64,000 nucleotides of DNA. It comes from Trebonia sp963795335 (lineage in GTDB: Bacteria > Actinomycetota > Actinomycetes > Streptosporangiales > Streptosporangiaceae). The notes under the pieces were generated by a model that was not told where the DNA came from, did no database searches, and saw only the letters and a list, made by a program, of their open reading frames with translations. The position numbers and the translations under genes were made by a program. This document shows, in pieces, positions 41,333 to 51,463 of the stretch. The DNA lies in NCBI GenBank assembly GCA_963795335.1, contig CAWCHI010000014.1:1-64000 (forward strand), written 5' to 3'. Position 1 is the stretch's first letter, and each line of letters opens with the position of its first letter.

Positions 41333-41905
41333 TCAAAGCGTTACACCGGCGGGCGAGGTGACCCCGGCGTGCGCGAGCAGCACTTCCAGCCGCTTCAGGC
41401 CCCGGTGGGCCATCACCCGGATGTTGCCGGGCGACTTGCCCAGCATCAGCGCCACCGCGTCGGTGTCCAGTCCGGCCAGTACCCGGAGCATGATCACCTC
41501 GGCCTGCGGCTCGGGGAGCCGGCGGAGCAGCGCGAGCGCGGACTCGGTGGCGATGTTGTCCAGCGCCAGCTGGGCCGCGTCGGGCGCGGGCGGCAGCTCG
41601 GCCGCGCTGACCTCGTCCAGCGGCTCGGCCGGGTGCCGCTTGCGCATCCGCGCCTGGTCGAGCAGGCGGCGCCGCGCGGTGGTGAACAGCCAGGCCCGCC
41701 AGGCGGCCTCGTCACCGGTGAAACGCGCAAGCCCGCGCACGACGTGGACCCAGGCCTCGGCCGCGATGTCCTCGGCGTTTTCCGGGGCCAGGACGCGCAG
41801 GTAGCGAAGGAGGGCCGGATTCGCGTCGCGCCACAGGACCGCGAACTGATCGTCGCTGCCGCCCTGGGCGTCCGTCAGCACCCGCGCGAAGTCGTCGCCC
41901 ACCAC
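41333..41905 (-). CDS. ECF-subfamily RNA polymerase sigma factor
   Basis: 190 residues. Region 2 is FAVLWRDANPALLRYLRVLAPENAEDIAAEAWVHVV with the following WLFTTARRRLLDQARMRK; region 4 is ALLRRLPEPQAEVIMLRVL and DAVALMLGKSPGNIRVMAHRGLKRLEVLL. Overall length is typical for ECF sigma factors. It is followed by the single-pass membrane protein gene, suggesting control by membrane sequestration. The region upstream (41906-42019) is AT-rich and probably holds an autoregulated promoter. Confidence 0.93.
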   Translation of the reverse strand: MVGDDFARVLTDAQGGSDDQFAVLWRDANPALLRYLRVLAPENAEDIAAEAWVHVVRGLARFTGDEAAWRAWLFTTARRRLLDQARMRKRHPAEPLDEVSAAELPPAPDAAQLALDNIATESALALLRRLPEPQAEVIMLRVLAGLDTDAVALMLGKSPGNIRVMAHRGLKRLEVLLAHAGVTSPAGVTL

Positions 41906-42019
41906 ATGCTGAGTATCGGCACAGCAGCCACCCCGGCGCAGCCAAATGTTCTATCAAGATCCAAAAGGGCCGAACTTTGCGTGCTAGCGGAAAAGCACGG
42001 TATCCCGGTGGCCGGCGGG

Positions 42020-43264
42020 TCAGCGGGGGGTGACCACGAACTGCCGCAAGGCCAGGTCGCGGAAGGTCACCGGACCGCGCGGTCCGGGCACGGCGTCCAG
42101 GTTGATCCCGGTCTCGGGAATGTCGAGCAACTTGAACCCGTCGAGCAGCCGGGTCGTCGCGTTCCAGAACGCCCCGGTGCCGGCGTAGGCATCGAGGAAC
42201 TCCCCGGCCGCGGCGGCGTCCGCCGCCACGATGCCGGCCGCCAGGCCGGAGGTCTCGTCGTTGGCGATGGCGGCGGCCGCGGCCGGGCTCGCGGCCGGGG
42301 CGATGGTGACCGTCGCCTCGCGGGCCTGGTCGAGCGCCCACTCGTAGCCGAGCGGGTGGTCGTGCGGCGGGAGCGACGCCTTGATGCCGAGCCCGGTCAG
42401 CTGCCCGGTGATGCCCGGCAGCCACGCGTCCCACAGCCGCTCATCCAGCAGCAGCAGGTTCAGCCGGTTGCAGACGCCGAGCCGGTCGAGGCTGCTGGCG
42501 ATGAGCGTGGCCGCCAGCCCCCGTTCGGCTGACGAGTGCAGGTAGAGCACCCCGCCGCCATCGGCGTGGGCCAGCGTGCGGACGCCGTGGGCGGCCCCCT
42601 CGGCCGCTAGCGCCCGGGTGGAGTCGCCGCTGCCGCGCAGGATCACCAGCGGGATCAGTCCGGGCTGGCGGACGAGCGCGTGCGCCGCCGCCTGGCCTGG
42701 CAGCCGGACCAGCTGGACCGCGGCCGGGTCGAGGGCCGCTGAGGCCAGGGCCGGCGCGATGACCTCGTCCGCCAGCGCGATGGCCGAGCGCAGCGCCGCG
42801 CTCCCAGTCCGCAGCACGCCCGCGTTGCGCGACTTGACCAGCTGTGAGGCGATGTCCACGACGACGTTCGGCCGGGCCTCGAAGTTCGCGCCGATCACCC
42901 CGACCGGCCGGCGGCGCTCGGCCAGCACCAGCCCCCCCGGCAGCTCCCGGATCGTGCGGGATGCGGGCTCGGGCTCGACCCCGGCGAGGATGTCGAGCTG
43001 CGCCGCCATCGCCTTGAGCCGGCCGCCGTCGAGGCGGAGCCGGTCGCGGACCCCGGCGGGCAGTCCGCCGTCCGCCGCCGCCCGCATGTCCTGCTCGTTG
43101 GCGGCGAGCACGGCCGGGGCGGCGTCCCGCAGCGCCCGCGCCATCGCCCCGAGCGCGGCGTCGACCGCCCCGTCCGGGGCCCCGGCCAGGCTCGGGGCCG
43201 CCGCCCGGGCTGCGCGCGCGGCCGCCCGGACCGCCTCGGCCGCGCGCGTGTCATCCGCTGTCAT
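42020..43264 (-). CDS. proA: ProA-like gamma-glutamyl phosphate reductase family protein
   Basis: 414 residues from ATG 43264, 6 bases after GGAGGG; ATG 43270 overlaps the stop of the preceding gene. ProA features are present: PVGVIGANFEARPNVVVD, VKSRNAGVLRTGSAA, VILRGSGDSTRAL, catalytic Cys in LDRLGVCNRLNLLLL, and ETSGLAAGIV near the end. Several signature positions differ from textbook ProA (ANFEARPNV instead of IYESRPNV), no proB is near, and the gene is coupled to a drug-exporter-like MFS gene. It may be proline biosynthesis ProA or a divergent aldehyde dehydrogenase with another acyl-phosphate substrate. Confidence 0.8.
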   Translation of the reverse strand: MTADDTRAAEAVRAAARAARAAAPSLAGAPDGAVDAALGAMARALRDAAPAVLAANEQDMRAAADGGLPAGVRDRLRLDGGRLKAMAAQLDILAGVEPEPASRTIRELPGGLVLAERRRPVGVIGANFEARPNVVVDIASQLVKSRNAGVLRTGSAALRSAIALADEVIAPALASAALDPAAVQLVRLPGQAAAHALVRQPGLIPLVILRGSGDSTRALAAEGAAHGVRTLAHADGGGVLYLHSSAERGLAATLIASSLDRLGVCNRLNLLLLDERLWDAWLPGITGQLTGLGIKASLPPHDHPLGYEWALDQAREATVTIAPAASPAAAAAIANDETSGLAAGIVAADAAAAGEFLDAYAGTGAFWNATTRLLDGFKLLDIPETGINLDAVPGPRGPVTFRDLALRQFVVTPR

Positions 43265-43266
43265 GA

Positions 43267-44868
43267 TCATCCCTCCGGGGCGTGCCGCTGTCCCTGCCGA
43301 GGGTATCGCCCGCGGCCGCCGGCCCGGGCTGGCGCGGGCTCACTGTCGTCGCCCTGGCCGCGCAGGGGGGGTGCGTCAAGGGCACAGTGCACACAGCGCA
43401 GCGTGTGCACGTCGTCGCCGGCCGCCCGGCCCGGCGGCACCCCGGACGGCTCCTGATCCGCGGCCAGCCGGGGCGGATTGACGATGGCGAACCCGGCGAG
43501 CACCCCTCCGGCCGCCGCGACCCCCGCCGCGATCAGCACGGCGGTGTGGAAGCCGCTGGTCAGCGTGGCCGGGTGAAGGTAGGCAGCGCCGGTCAGGCCG
43601 GCCAGCACCGGCAGCACCGCGACCGCGATGAGGCCGCCGGTGCGGGCCACGTCGTTGTTGACCGCGGAGGCGATGCCCGCGTGCTCGGCCGGGGCGGCCG
43701 ACAGCGCGGTCGCGGTCAGCGGGGCGACGTTGACGGCCAGGCCGAAGCCGAGGACGAGGACCGCCGGCAGCACCTCGGTCAGGTAGTCGCCGGTGCCGTG
43801 CACCCGGGTGAACAGGACCAGCCCGGCCGCGATGATGAGCGGCCCCGTCGTCATCTGCAGCCGCGGGCCGATCCGGGCGGCGAGCGCGGCCGAACGGGCG
43901 GACAGGGCGAGCATGATCGCTGTCAGCGGCAGCAGCGCCATCCCAGCCTCGAGCGGGCTGTAGCCGCAGACCTCCTGGAGCACGACCGGGACCAGGAACA
44001 GGGCGCCCCCGAGGGCGGCGTAATCGACGAAGGTGACCGCGTTGGCCGCGCTGAACTGGCGGGACCGGAAGATCGTCAGCGGGAGCATCGGGTGCTCCCG
44101 GCGCAGCTCGGTCAGGCAGAAGCCGGCGAACAGGGCCGCCCCGGCGGACAGGCTGGCCAGCACAGATGGGGAGGTCCAGCCGTGGGACGACGCGCCGATC
44201 AGCCCGTAGGTGAGGCCGGCCAGGGCCAGGCTGATCGCCACCGCGCCCCAGATGTCCAGCGGCGCCCGTGGCCCGGGGGCGCGGGTCTCGGGGACGTGCC
44301 GGGCGGCGATGAGGACGACGGCGGCCGCGACCGGCAGGTTGATGAAGAAGATCAGGCGCCAGGACACCGCGCTGATCAGCCAGCCGCCGAGGAACGGCCC
44401 GGCCGCGGTGGCGACCCCGCCGAGGCCGGACCAGGCGCCAATCGCCTTCGGCCGGTCCCCCGGGCTGAACGACGCCTGCAAGATCGCCAGGCTGCCCGGC
44501 GTGAGCAGGGCCGCGCCCGCCCCCTGGAGTGCCCGGGCCGCGATCAGCAGACCTGCGCTGGGGGCGAAGCCGCACAGGAGCGAGGCCAGCGCGAACCACA
44601 CGGTGCCGGTCACGAAGACCTTGCGGCGCCCGTAGACGTCACCCAGGGTCCCGCCGAGCAGCAGGAACCCGGCCAGCGGGAGCGTATAGCCGTCGACTAC
44701 CCACTGCATGCTGGCCACCGAGGCGTGGAAGTCGCGCGCGATCGCCGGCAACGCGATGCTCACCACGGTGCTGTCAAGCGCGGCGATGCCAGAGCCGAGC
44801 ACCGCCGCGGCGAGTACCCAGCGCCCGGCCGCAGTGGAATACCGCAGTCCGGGAGCGTCGGCGGTCAC
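43267..44868 (-). CDS. DHA2-family (EmrB/QacA-like) MFS exporter
   Basis: 533 residues with fourteen predicted membrane helices. Motif A is GGTLGDVYGRRKVFV at about 72-86; motif C-like stretches (GAWSGLGGVATAAGPFLGGWLI) and the start VLGSGIAALDSTVVSIALPAI, with the DHA2-specific Asp, identify a drug:proton antiporter. An extended charged C-terminal tail (about 55 residues) follows the last helix. Its stop overlaps the first ATG of the ProA-like gene, so export and that enzyme are translationally coupled. The substrate is unknown. Confidence 0.92.
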   Translation of the reverse strand: MTADAPGLRYSTAAGRWVLAAAVLGSGIAALDSTVVSIALPAIARDFHASVASMQWVVDGYTLPLAGFLLLGGTLGDVYGRRKVFVTGTVWFALASLLCGFAPSAGLLIAARALQGAGAALLTPGSLAILQASFSPGDRPKAIGAWSGLGGVATAAGPFLGGWLISAVSWRLIFFINLPVAAAVVLIAARHVPETRAPGPRAPLDIWGAVAISLALAGLTYGLIGASSHGWTSPSVLASLSAGAALFAGFCLTELRREHPMLPLTIFRSRQFSAANAVTFVDYAALGGALFLVPVVLQEVCGYSPLEAGMALLPLTAIMLALSARSAALAARIGPRLQMTTGPLIIAAGLVLFTRVHGTGDYLTEVLPAVLVLGFGLAVNVAPLTATALSAAPAEHAGIASAVNNDVARTGGLIAVAVLPVLAGLTGAAYLHPATLTSGFHTAVLIAAGVAAAGGVLAGFAIVNPPRLAADQEPSGVPPGRAAGDDVHTLRCVHCALDAPPLRGQGDDSEPAPARAGGRGRYPRQGQRHAPEG

Positions 44869-44880
44869 CAGGTCACCGGG

Positions 44881-45818
44881 TCAGCGGACCACGGTCGCGG
44901 TGACCGTCTGGCGGCGCTGGCGGAGCTCGTCGCGCATCTGGAAGCCAAGCCTGCGGGTCTCCCGGCGGTTGAGTACCGCCCCGGCGAGCGCCCCGGTGAA
45001 CAGCGGCGCGAGGGAGAAGGTCGACCGGCGGACCCGGGCCGCCAGCCTCCGGGTCAGCTGCCGGGCCAGCGGGGACCCGGCGATCAGGAGCAGGCCCCCG
45101 TCCACCTGGTAAACGCCCCGGCGAGTGGCCCAGGACGCGAGGTAGGCCCGGGCGCGCTCGGCCGCGCCCCCCGGGGCCGCCATGCCGTAGACCTCATGCA
45201 GCTCCGCCACCAGCTTGATCTCGATGCCGACGACGGCCAGGGTCTCCGCCGCGACCTCGACCGGGAAGGCCGGCAGGGCCGGCAGCACGGCCCACGCCCC
45301 GGTCGCCCCGCCCACCGTCGCCGCTGCCCGGGCCGCGTTCTCCACCAGCCGCTGGGCGATCTGGTCATCCGTCTGGCCGGGGAAGCGGGCCCGCAGCGTC
45401 GCCTGGTCGCGGATCTTCAGCCGCGGTCCCATCGCCATGACCTGCCCGGTCAGCCAGCCCAGGCCGGACGAGACGCCCCGGCCGGCCAGCCGGCCCCGTG
45501 CCGGGCCGCGCCGGCGCCCTTCCGGGCTCCCCCCGCGCCGCGCCGGGCGGTGGCCAGGCCGCGCCGGGCGGCCTCGTCAGCCCCCCGCCGGGCGGCCGCC
45601 GTCGCGGTCATCGTGGTGCTGGCCACCCTGTCGGTGAGGGCCCGGAGCGGGTTGCCGGGCCGTCCTGGGCCGGCCGCGGCCTGCTCGCCGGGAACCTCGG
45701 GGCGGCCCGGGGCTCCGGGACCGGGGAACCGGCCCTCCTCCGTGAGCTCGACCGCGACCCGCGCCGCCTCCCGCGCGGCCGCGTCCCCGGCCGCGTCCGT
45801 ACCGTCTTTACCGGCCAT
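44881..45818 (-). pseudogene. EcsC-like protein, apparently split by a frameshift
   Basis: From ATG 45818 the frame reads MAGKDGTDAAGDAAAREAARV and a repetitive Ala/Arg-rich stretch to a stop at 45450. The second frame, read upstream of its own ATG 45438, continues sensibly as LAGRGVSSGLGWLTGQVMAMG into LKIRDQATLRARFPGQTDDQIA, PAFPVEVAAETLAVVGIEIKL and VAELHEVYG, ending at 44881. The two parts therefore look like one protein of about 310 residues broken near 45480-45540, where runs of C occur. The C-terminal part resembles EcsC-like helical proteins; no activity is known. It is possible that two separate genes exist. Confidence 0.6.
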
Positions 45819-46098
45819 CAGAGCTACCTGCCGTCCCCGTCGTGGTTGAGGTCCCCGTCGTGATCGAGGCCAGGTCATCGAGACCCACGCTACCTAGACG
45901 CGTAGCTACCCGGGTACGCCCGATTACGCGACAGCAGCCAACCCAAGAATCACAAGAACATGCATTTCAGACGCGGAGAGCGAGCAAGTGATCACAGGAT
46001 ATTGGAATAAGCACTACTTGTACCGGTCGCATCGCCTATAGTGACGCTCACGTTCAATTGCACGCCGGTCCCGCTGGTTCCGAACAGGAGCGCCCCCT
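45819..46098. other. Intergenic region with an AT-rich patch
   Basis: This 280-base gap separates the EcsC-like gene from the GGDEF gene. About 45935-46060 is clearly richer in A/T (AATCACAAGAACATGC, GGATATTGGAATAAGC), and CCTATAGTG near 46034 could be a -10 for the GGDEF gene. No coding frame is convincing. Confidence 0.4.
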
Positions 46099-47149
46099 AT
46101 GGCCGAGACGGCAGTTATGGCACCAATGGCCGGCGGAGCCGCCCCCGCGGCGCAGCTGGCCCGCTTGTGGCTCGCAGAGCTTGCCGTCAGCCAGGGTGAG
46201 AGGACGGCCGGGCCAGGCGGCCGTCCCGATGGACATCGCCAGCGCCCACGCGTTCCTGACCACACAGTCGGCCGCGTTGCTGGCCATTGTGCTCGGCAAC
46301 CCGTTCCGCGCGCGGCAGGCCGCCGCGGTCGGGCACGCACTTGTGCGGGCCGACTTCGTGAACGCCGACGTGCTCGGCCGGTCGCTGCGGGTGCTGATCC
46401 TGCGGCTGCCCGGGCTGCTGCTGCAAGATCCGCTCGCGCCCCGGGTCCCACTCGCCCGGGCCGCCGCCGCCGGGAATCTGGAGCGGCGGGTGGCCGAGGT
46501 CACCGAGGCACTGGCGAACGGCTATGTCCGCGCGCTGCGTGACCGGACCCTGGCCGAGCAGGAGCTGATCAGGCAGGCCGAGCTCGACGCTCAGCGGATC
46601 ATCAGCGACCAGCTGCGGCACGCCGCCACCCACGACCCGCTGACCGGGCTGCCGAACCGGGTGGCCGTGTTCGACCGGCTGGCGGCCGCGCTCGCGGCGG
46701 GCCGGGATACCAGCGCCGCTCTGTGCTACCTCGACCTCGACGGCTTCAAGGCGGTCAACGACCGTTACGGGCACGAGGCGGGGGACGAGCTGCTGGTGAC
46801 GGTAGCGCGGCGGATCAGCGAGACCGCCCGCGCCCACGGCACCATCGCCGGGCGCATCGGCGGTGACGAGTTCGTGGTGGTAGCCGAGAACTCCCCCGGC
46901 ATCGCAGGCATGGTCAACCTGGCCCGCGGCATCCTCTGCGCGGTGGCGCGGCCGGTCCCGCTCCGGATCGGCCTGGTGCGGGTATCGGCCTGCGCGGGCA
47001 TCACCGAGCGGGCGGCCGGCTCGTCCGCCACCGCAGCCGTGGTGGCCGACGCGGATTACGCCCTCTACCAGGCCAAATCACGTGGACCGGGTCGGTGGGC
47101 GGTCTACGGCGCCGCCCGCGAGCTCGAGCACGGCTGGCTCACCGGCTGA
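46099..47149 (+). pseudogene. GGDEF diguanylate cyclase, apparent frameshift near N-terminus
   Basis: ATG 46099 follows AGGAG at 8 bases and reads AQLARLWLAELAVSQGERTAG. At about 46211-46215, in a GGG run, the frame must shift by one for the protein to continue as QAAVPMDIASAHAFLTTQSAALL. That gives an N-terminal four-helix-like region (LGNPFRARQAAAVGHALVRADF, LGRSLRVLILRL), then the GGDEF domain (HDPLTGLPNRVAVFDRL, YLDLDGFKAVNDRYGH, GRIGGDEFVVVAE). The active-site GGDEF is intact, so c-di-GMP synthesis is expected. There is no EAL domain and no membrane helix. The 3' end overlaps the convergent gene by 46 bases. Confidence 0.8.
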
Positions 47150-47778
47150 CCGATGAGCGGGAACCAGACCGGGGCGGCGACCACTCCCGAGCAGACGTAC
47201 CAGCCGGACGGCTGGCCGAACCCGGGCAGCGGCCCGCCCGCCACCAGCTGACCCCGGGCCTGTCCTGGCGGGCCCGGCCTGTCGTGGCCGGTGGCCTCGC
47301 CGAGGCGCGCGGTCGCCTTCTTCACCAGCACCGGCGAGGTCCAGGCGGCAGCCGGGCCTGGGGCGGCCCCGGCCGCCCCAGGCGCCTGCGCGAGCTGCCC
47401 CGCGGCGCCCGGCATGCCACCGGGACTGCCCGCCGACACGGCGACGAACAGCGTCATCAGGCCGGCGATGAGAGCGCTGGGCAGCAGTGCCTCAGCCGGG
47501 TGGAGCCGGATGACGGCGCCTGCCATCCGGGCCGCTGTCCACAGCCGGTCGGCCGCCACCGCCAGCAGCAGGTGCGGGAGCGGGAGGGCGGGACCGAGGC
47601 CCCGGCTCCCCTCTTGCCGCAGCCGCCGGAGCACGGCCCGCCGCTGCCCGGCGGTCAGCCCCGGGACCAGGTAGACCACGACCCCGTTGGCCACGGCCTG
47701 CGTCCGGCCGTGCAGCCAGGTCTCCTGGTGAGTCCCGGCCGAAATATCCGATATGTCCTTATAGCGAATGCGAATCAC
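47104..47778 (-). CDS. Hypothetical membrane-associated protein, 224 aa
   Basis: From ATG 47778 the product reads MIRIRYKDISDISAGTHQET, then a compact soluble part (VYLVPGLTAGQRRAVLRRLRQE, RGLGPALPLPHLLLAVAADRL), one hydrophobic helix (LLPSALIAGLMTLFVAVSAG) and a Gly/Pro/Ala-rich tail. I recognise no family. The tail overlaps the 3' end of the convergent GGDEF gene, so the last 15 residues may be unconstrained. The upstream gap is AT-rich and probably holds its promoter. Confidence 0.65.
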   Translation of the reverse strand: MIRIRYKDISDISAGTHQETWLHGRTQAVANGVVVYLVPGLTAGQRRAVLRRLRQEGSRGLGPALPLPHLLLAVAADRLWTAARMAGAVIRLHPAEALLPSALIAGLMTLFVAVSAGSPGGMPGAAGQLAQAPGAAGAAPGPAAAWTSPVLVKKATARLGEATGHDRPGPPGQARGQLVAGGPLPGFGQPSGWYVCSGVVAAPVWFPLIGQPVSQPCSSSRAAP

Positions 47779-47865
47779 AACAAGTCCGTTCGCGCATGCC
47801 GAGCCCCGTTACGCATGTGTAAGCACGCGGTGAATAACCCTTTCGCACCCGCCATTGCCCCTGAC

Positions 47866-47878
47866 GGCTCGGCGAGCC
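47866..47878. other. Short GC hairpin in intergenic region
   Basis: GGCTCG-G-CGAGCC is a perfect 6-bp inverted repeat in the gap 47779-48025 between two divergent genes. It could be an operator. The rest of the gap is mixed, with an AT-rich part near 47925-47990. Confidence 0.3.
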
Positions 47879-48025
47879 GCCGGCGGGATGGTAAAGGCTG
47901 ACAGCTACGGCCCCCCGTCGCTGCATTAGCAGCATCGAATATAACCCAGCGGATTGCCATGTTCACGGTAAATAGCAAAGTTGCCCGCTTCGCGTCCGCC
48001 CCCGGTTGCGGACTACCCTGCGTAG

Positions 48026-49762
48026 GTGATGACCGGACAGCCGGACGCCAACCCGGGCGGCACCCATACCGGCCCTGGCACCAGCCCCGACGCCAGCGTC
48101 GGGGCTGGTGCAGGGGCCGGGAACGCGGATCGTCCCGTCCCCTCCCGGCCGGCCGCGCGGGCATGCCCGCGCCCGCGGAACCGCTGCTGCGGACGCGCCT
48201 GGCGCTGCCGCTGGCGCTGGCGGGCGGCCTGGCCCTGGCGGCCGCGTTCGCTCCGCTCGGTCTGTGGCCGCTGGCCGTCGCGGGCCCGGCGCTGCTGGTC
48301 GTCGCCCTGTGGGGACGGTCGCTGAGGGGCGCGTTCGCGGCCGGCCTGGTCTTTGGCCTCGCCTTCTTCTTCCTGCTGCTGGTCTGGGTGGTCAACCTCG
48401 CCTGGTTCGCCTGGGTGGCGCTGGCGATCGCCTCCGCCCTGATCTTCGCCGTGTTCGCGGTCGGCCAGCGGCTGCTGCTGACCCTGCGCTGGTGGCCGCT
48501 GGCGGTGGCCGGCTGGTGGGTCGCGGCCGAGGCGTTCCGCGACCGCTGGCCGTGGGGCGGTTTCCCCTGGGGCAGGCTGGCGATGAGCCAGGCCGGGCTG
48601 CCGACCCAGGGCTGGGCCGCGATCGGCGGCGCGCCCCTGCTGTCGTTCGTCGTCGCGCTGACCGGTGCCGCCCTCGCCTGGGTGCTCGTCGCGGCGCTGG
48701 CGGGCGGCCGCGCGGACCGGGGCCGGCGGACAGTGACGGCGACGGTCGCGTTCGCCGCCGTCGCCGGGGCCTCGTGCCTGCCCGCCGCGCTGCCGCTCGA
48801 CCCGGTCCCGGCAGGCACGACGACGGCCGAGATCGCCGCCATCCAGGGCAACGTCCCGCGGGCCCGGTCGCTGCAGGCGCAGCTGGATGAGCTCCAGGTG
48901 ACCGCCAACCACGCCCAGGCAACGGTCAAGCTGGCCGGCCGAGGTGGCAGCCGGCACCGCGGCCAGGCCGCAGCTCGTGATCTGGCCCGAGAACTCCACC
49001 AGCATCGACCCGACCAGGTACCCGCCGGTCTACGACGAGATCGCGGGCGCCGCCAGCGCGATCGGCAGCCCCATCCTGGTTGGCGCGGTGCTTGAGGACC
49101 CGCTGCGGAACGCCGGGGTGCTGTGGCAGCCAGGGACCGGGCCCTCGCTCACCTACGTGAAGCGCCAGCTGGTGCCGTTCGGCGAGTTCATCCCGTTCCG
49201 CAGCCTGATCAGCAAGATCACCTCGCTGACCCAGCTTCAGCCGCAGGATTTCGTCCGCGGGCACGCGACGGTGGTCTTCCCGGTCGGCCAGATCCGGCTC
49301 GGCGACGTCATCTGCTACGAGGTGGGCTTCGACGGCCTAGTCCGCAGCGAGGTCACGGCAGGCGCGAACGTGCTCGCCATGCAGAGCAACGACGCCACCT
49401 TCGAGCGGGACGGCCAGACCGGCGAGAGCGGCCAGCAGCTGGCGATGGCGCGAATCCGGGCGGTTGAGTTCGACCGCTCCGTCGTGGTCGCCTCCACCAC
49501 CGGCTACAGCGCGATCATCGCCCCTGACGGGCGGCTGGTGGCCCGCAGCGGCACCTGGCAGCAGGCCGAGCTCGAGGCGCGTGTCCCGCTGCTGACCAGC
49601 CAGACGCTGGCCGAGCGGGCCGGCCCGGTCCCCGAGTGGGTGATCGTCGCCGCCACCGCGCTGGCGTTCCTGCTCGCGGCCGGCCGCGGCTGGCCGCGGC
49701 GGCGGCGGCCGCGGCTGCGGCGGCGGCCGCGGCGACCGCAGGGTGAGTCCCCGGGACGATAA
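48026..49762 (+). pseudogene. lnt: Apolipoprotein N-acyltransferase, frameshifted
   Basis: The N-terminal half has about six membrane helices (LALPLALAGGLALAAAFAPLG onward) and the conserved DRWPWGGFPWGRL. Near 48937, at GGCCGGCC, the frame must shift by one: TVKLA then continues as AEVAAGTAARPQLVIWPENS. The nitrilase-like domain then shows the catalytic set: Glu in VIWPENS, Lys in TYVKRQLVPFGEF and Cys in VICYEVGF. It transfers the third acyl chain to lipoproteins. The start is unclear: MPAPAEPLLRTRL (ATG 48163) is in frame with the membrane part, while GTG 48026 gives a plausible extension in another frame, suggesting a second indel near 48160. The following L,D-transpeptidase starts 15 bases downstream. 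Confidence 0.85.
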
Positions 49763-49777
49763 GGAGACCGATCGACT

Positions 49778-51140
49778 GTGTACGGCTGCCCCCGCACGAC
49801 ACGCCGCCCGGCCGGGTCCCGGCACCAGCCCGGCCGCCCGGGGCGCGCCCTCGCTGCGGTCGCCCTGGCGGCCGCGTTCGCCGCGGGCGCGACCGCGTGC
49901 TCGGGCGGCGGCCCGCAGGCGGCCAGGCTCAACCCGACGGCGGTGGCTGGCCCGGCGGGCTCGCCGGCCTCGGCGGGGCCGGCCTCGTTCTCGATCACCC
50001 CCGCCTCCGGCACCAAGGACGCCAGCCCGGCCGGCGGCATCACCGTCACCGCCGTTAGCGGCGCCAAGGTCAGCGGGGTGACGGTGAAGGCCTCCGGCGA
50101 CAGCACGGTCACCGGGACCCTGAGTGCGGACGGCACCAGCTGGCACAGCAGCTACGCGCTGCCCACCGGGCAGTCCTATACGGTGACCGCGACCGGGACC
50201 GGCCCTACGGGCCGTCCGGCCACCGCGAAGAGCACGTTCACCACGCTGAGGCCGGCCACCGCGTTCCACACCGAGATCTTCGAGGGCGCGGGCCTCACCT
50301 ACGGCGTCGGCATGCCCATCATGCTGACGTTCGATCACCCGATCACCGACTAAGGCGGCGGTCGAGCGGGCGCTCACCCTCACCACCTCCAAGCCGGTGG
50401 TCGGCGCCTGGTACTGGGACGGCAGCGAGCAGCTCGACTTCCGGCCACGGGACTACTGGCCCGCCGGCACCACCGTCACCCTCTCCAGTCACCTGGACGG
50501 GGTCGAGGGCGCGCCCGGGGTCTACGGGGTACACGACCTGTCCCAGACGTTCAGCATCGGCCAGTCGGTCATCGCGGTCGCCAACACCAGCACCTTCCGC
50601 ACCCAGGTCTACGTCGGCGGCCGGCTTACCTACACCTGGCCGATCTCGACCGGCAAGAAGGTCACCCCGACGCCCAACGGCACCTACCTGACGGTCGAGA
50701 AGGGCAACCCGGTGCGGATGATCGGCGGCGGCAAGAAGGGCAGCCCCGGCTACTACGACGAGCTGGTGAACTACGCGGTCCGGTTTACTTACAGCGGGGA
50801 CTACTACCACTCGGCCCCGTGGTCGGTCGTCAACCAGGGCGAGTCGAACGTCAGCCATGGCTGCGTGAACCTGGCCCCGGAGGACGCCCAGATCTTCTAC
50901 GACCTCGCCATCCCCGGCGACCCGGTCACGATCACCAGCAGCGCCAAGGCGGGCAACTGGGACAACGGCTGGACCGAGTGGTTCCTGTCCTGGTCGCAGC
51001 TCCTCGCAGGCAGCGCCACGCACCAGGCGGTCGAGGCCGGGGCGGACGGCAGCTCCCTGGTCAGCCCGGACAGCCTGGCGGCTGACAGCGCCACCGCGCC
51101 GCTCGGCACCTCGTCGGCCGGCAACTCCCTGGCGGGCTGA
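49778..51140 (+). pseudogene. L,D-transpeptidase lipoprotein 1, frameshifted
   Basis: The N-terminus has a lipoprotein signal (RALAAVALAAAFAAGATAC, lipobox GATAC). One Ig-like domain follows (FSITPASGTKDASPAGGIT, YTVTATGTGPTGRP), then FDHPITD and an immediate TAA at 50351-50353. In the next frame the protein continues TKAAVERALTLTTSKPVVGAW through a second Ig-like domain to the YkuD catalytic domain with SHGCVNLAPEDAQIFYD (nucleophile Cys) and His upstream (YYHSAPWSV), stopping at 51138. The layout equals LdtMt2-type enzymes that make 3-3 crosslinks in actinobacterial peptidoglycan. The one-base slip at about 50352 is either an assembly error or inactivation. Confidence 0.85.
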
Positions 51141-51159
51141 CTGTTACCTGGCCCGGTGC

Positions 51160-51363
51160 CTACGGGCGGGTGCTGGTGGTCTGCGACTGCTGGGTGACGC
51201 GGGCGGTCGGCGCGGCGGCCGAGACCGCCAGGATCACGCCCAGCGTGAGCGCCAGGGCCAGCGGGATCAGCAGCGGGGCGGCGGCGCGGGCGGTGCGGCG
51301 GCGTCTGGCCCGGCGTCTGGCCTGGCCGGTCCGGTCGCTGAGCCCGCCCTCGATCAGCGTCAC
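51160..51363 (-). CDS. Small single-pass membrane protein, 67 aa
   Basis: GTG 51363 has GGAGGGAG 5 bases upstream; the frame extends to 51417 without a better site. The product is VTLIEGGLSDRTGQARR, an Arg-rich patch, then one transmembrane helix (AAPLLIPLALALTLGVILAVSAA) and a short Thr/Ser/Gln tail outside. Convergent with the L,D-transpeptidase, 19 bases between stops. No family is recognised. Confidence 0.55.
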   Translation of the reverse strand: MTLIEGGLSDRTGQARRRARRRRTARAAAPLLIPLALALTLGVILAVSAAAPTARVTQQSQTTSTRP

Positions 51364-51463
51364 GCTCGCTCCCTCCGCTTCGACTGCTACGGGGGCCAGC
51401 GTAACTCCGTTACGCAACAGTTATCGAGTGGATAGCAAAAGTTGGCCGGCCAGCCACGGTCGG

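Noticed and set aside
43282..45849. Plus-strand open frame of 855 codons
   Set aside because: Antisense of the MFS and EcsC-like genes; its composition is dominated by Arg, Gly, Asp and Gln, typical of high-GC shadow frames.
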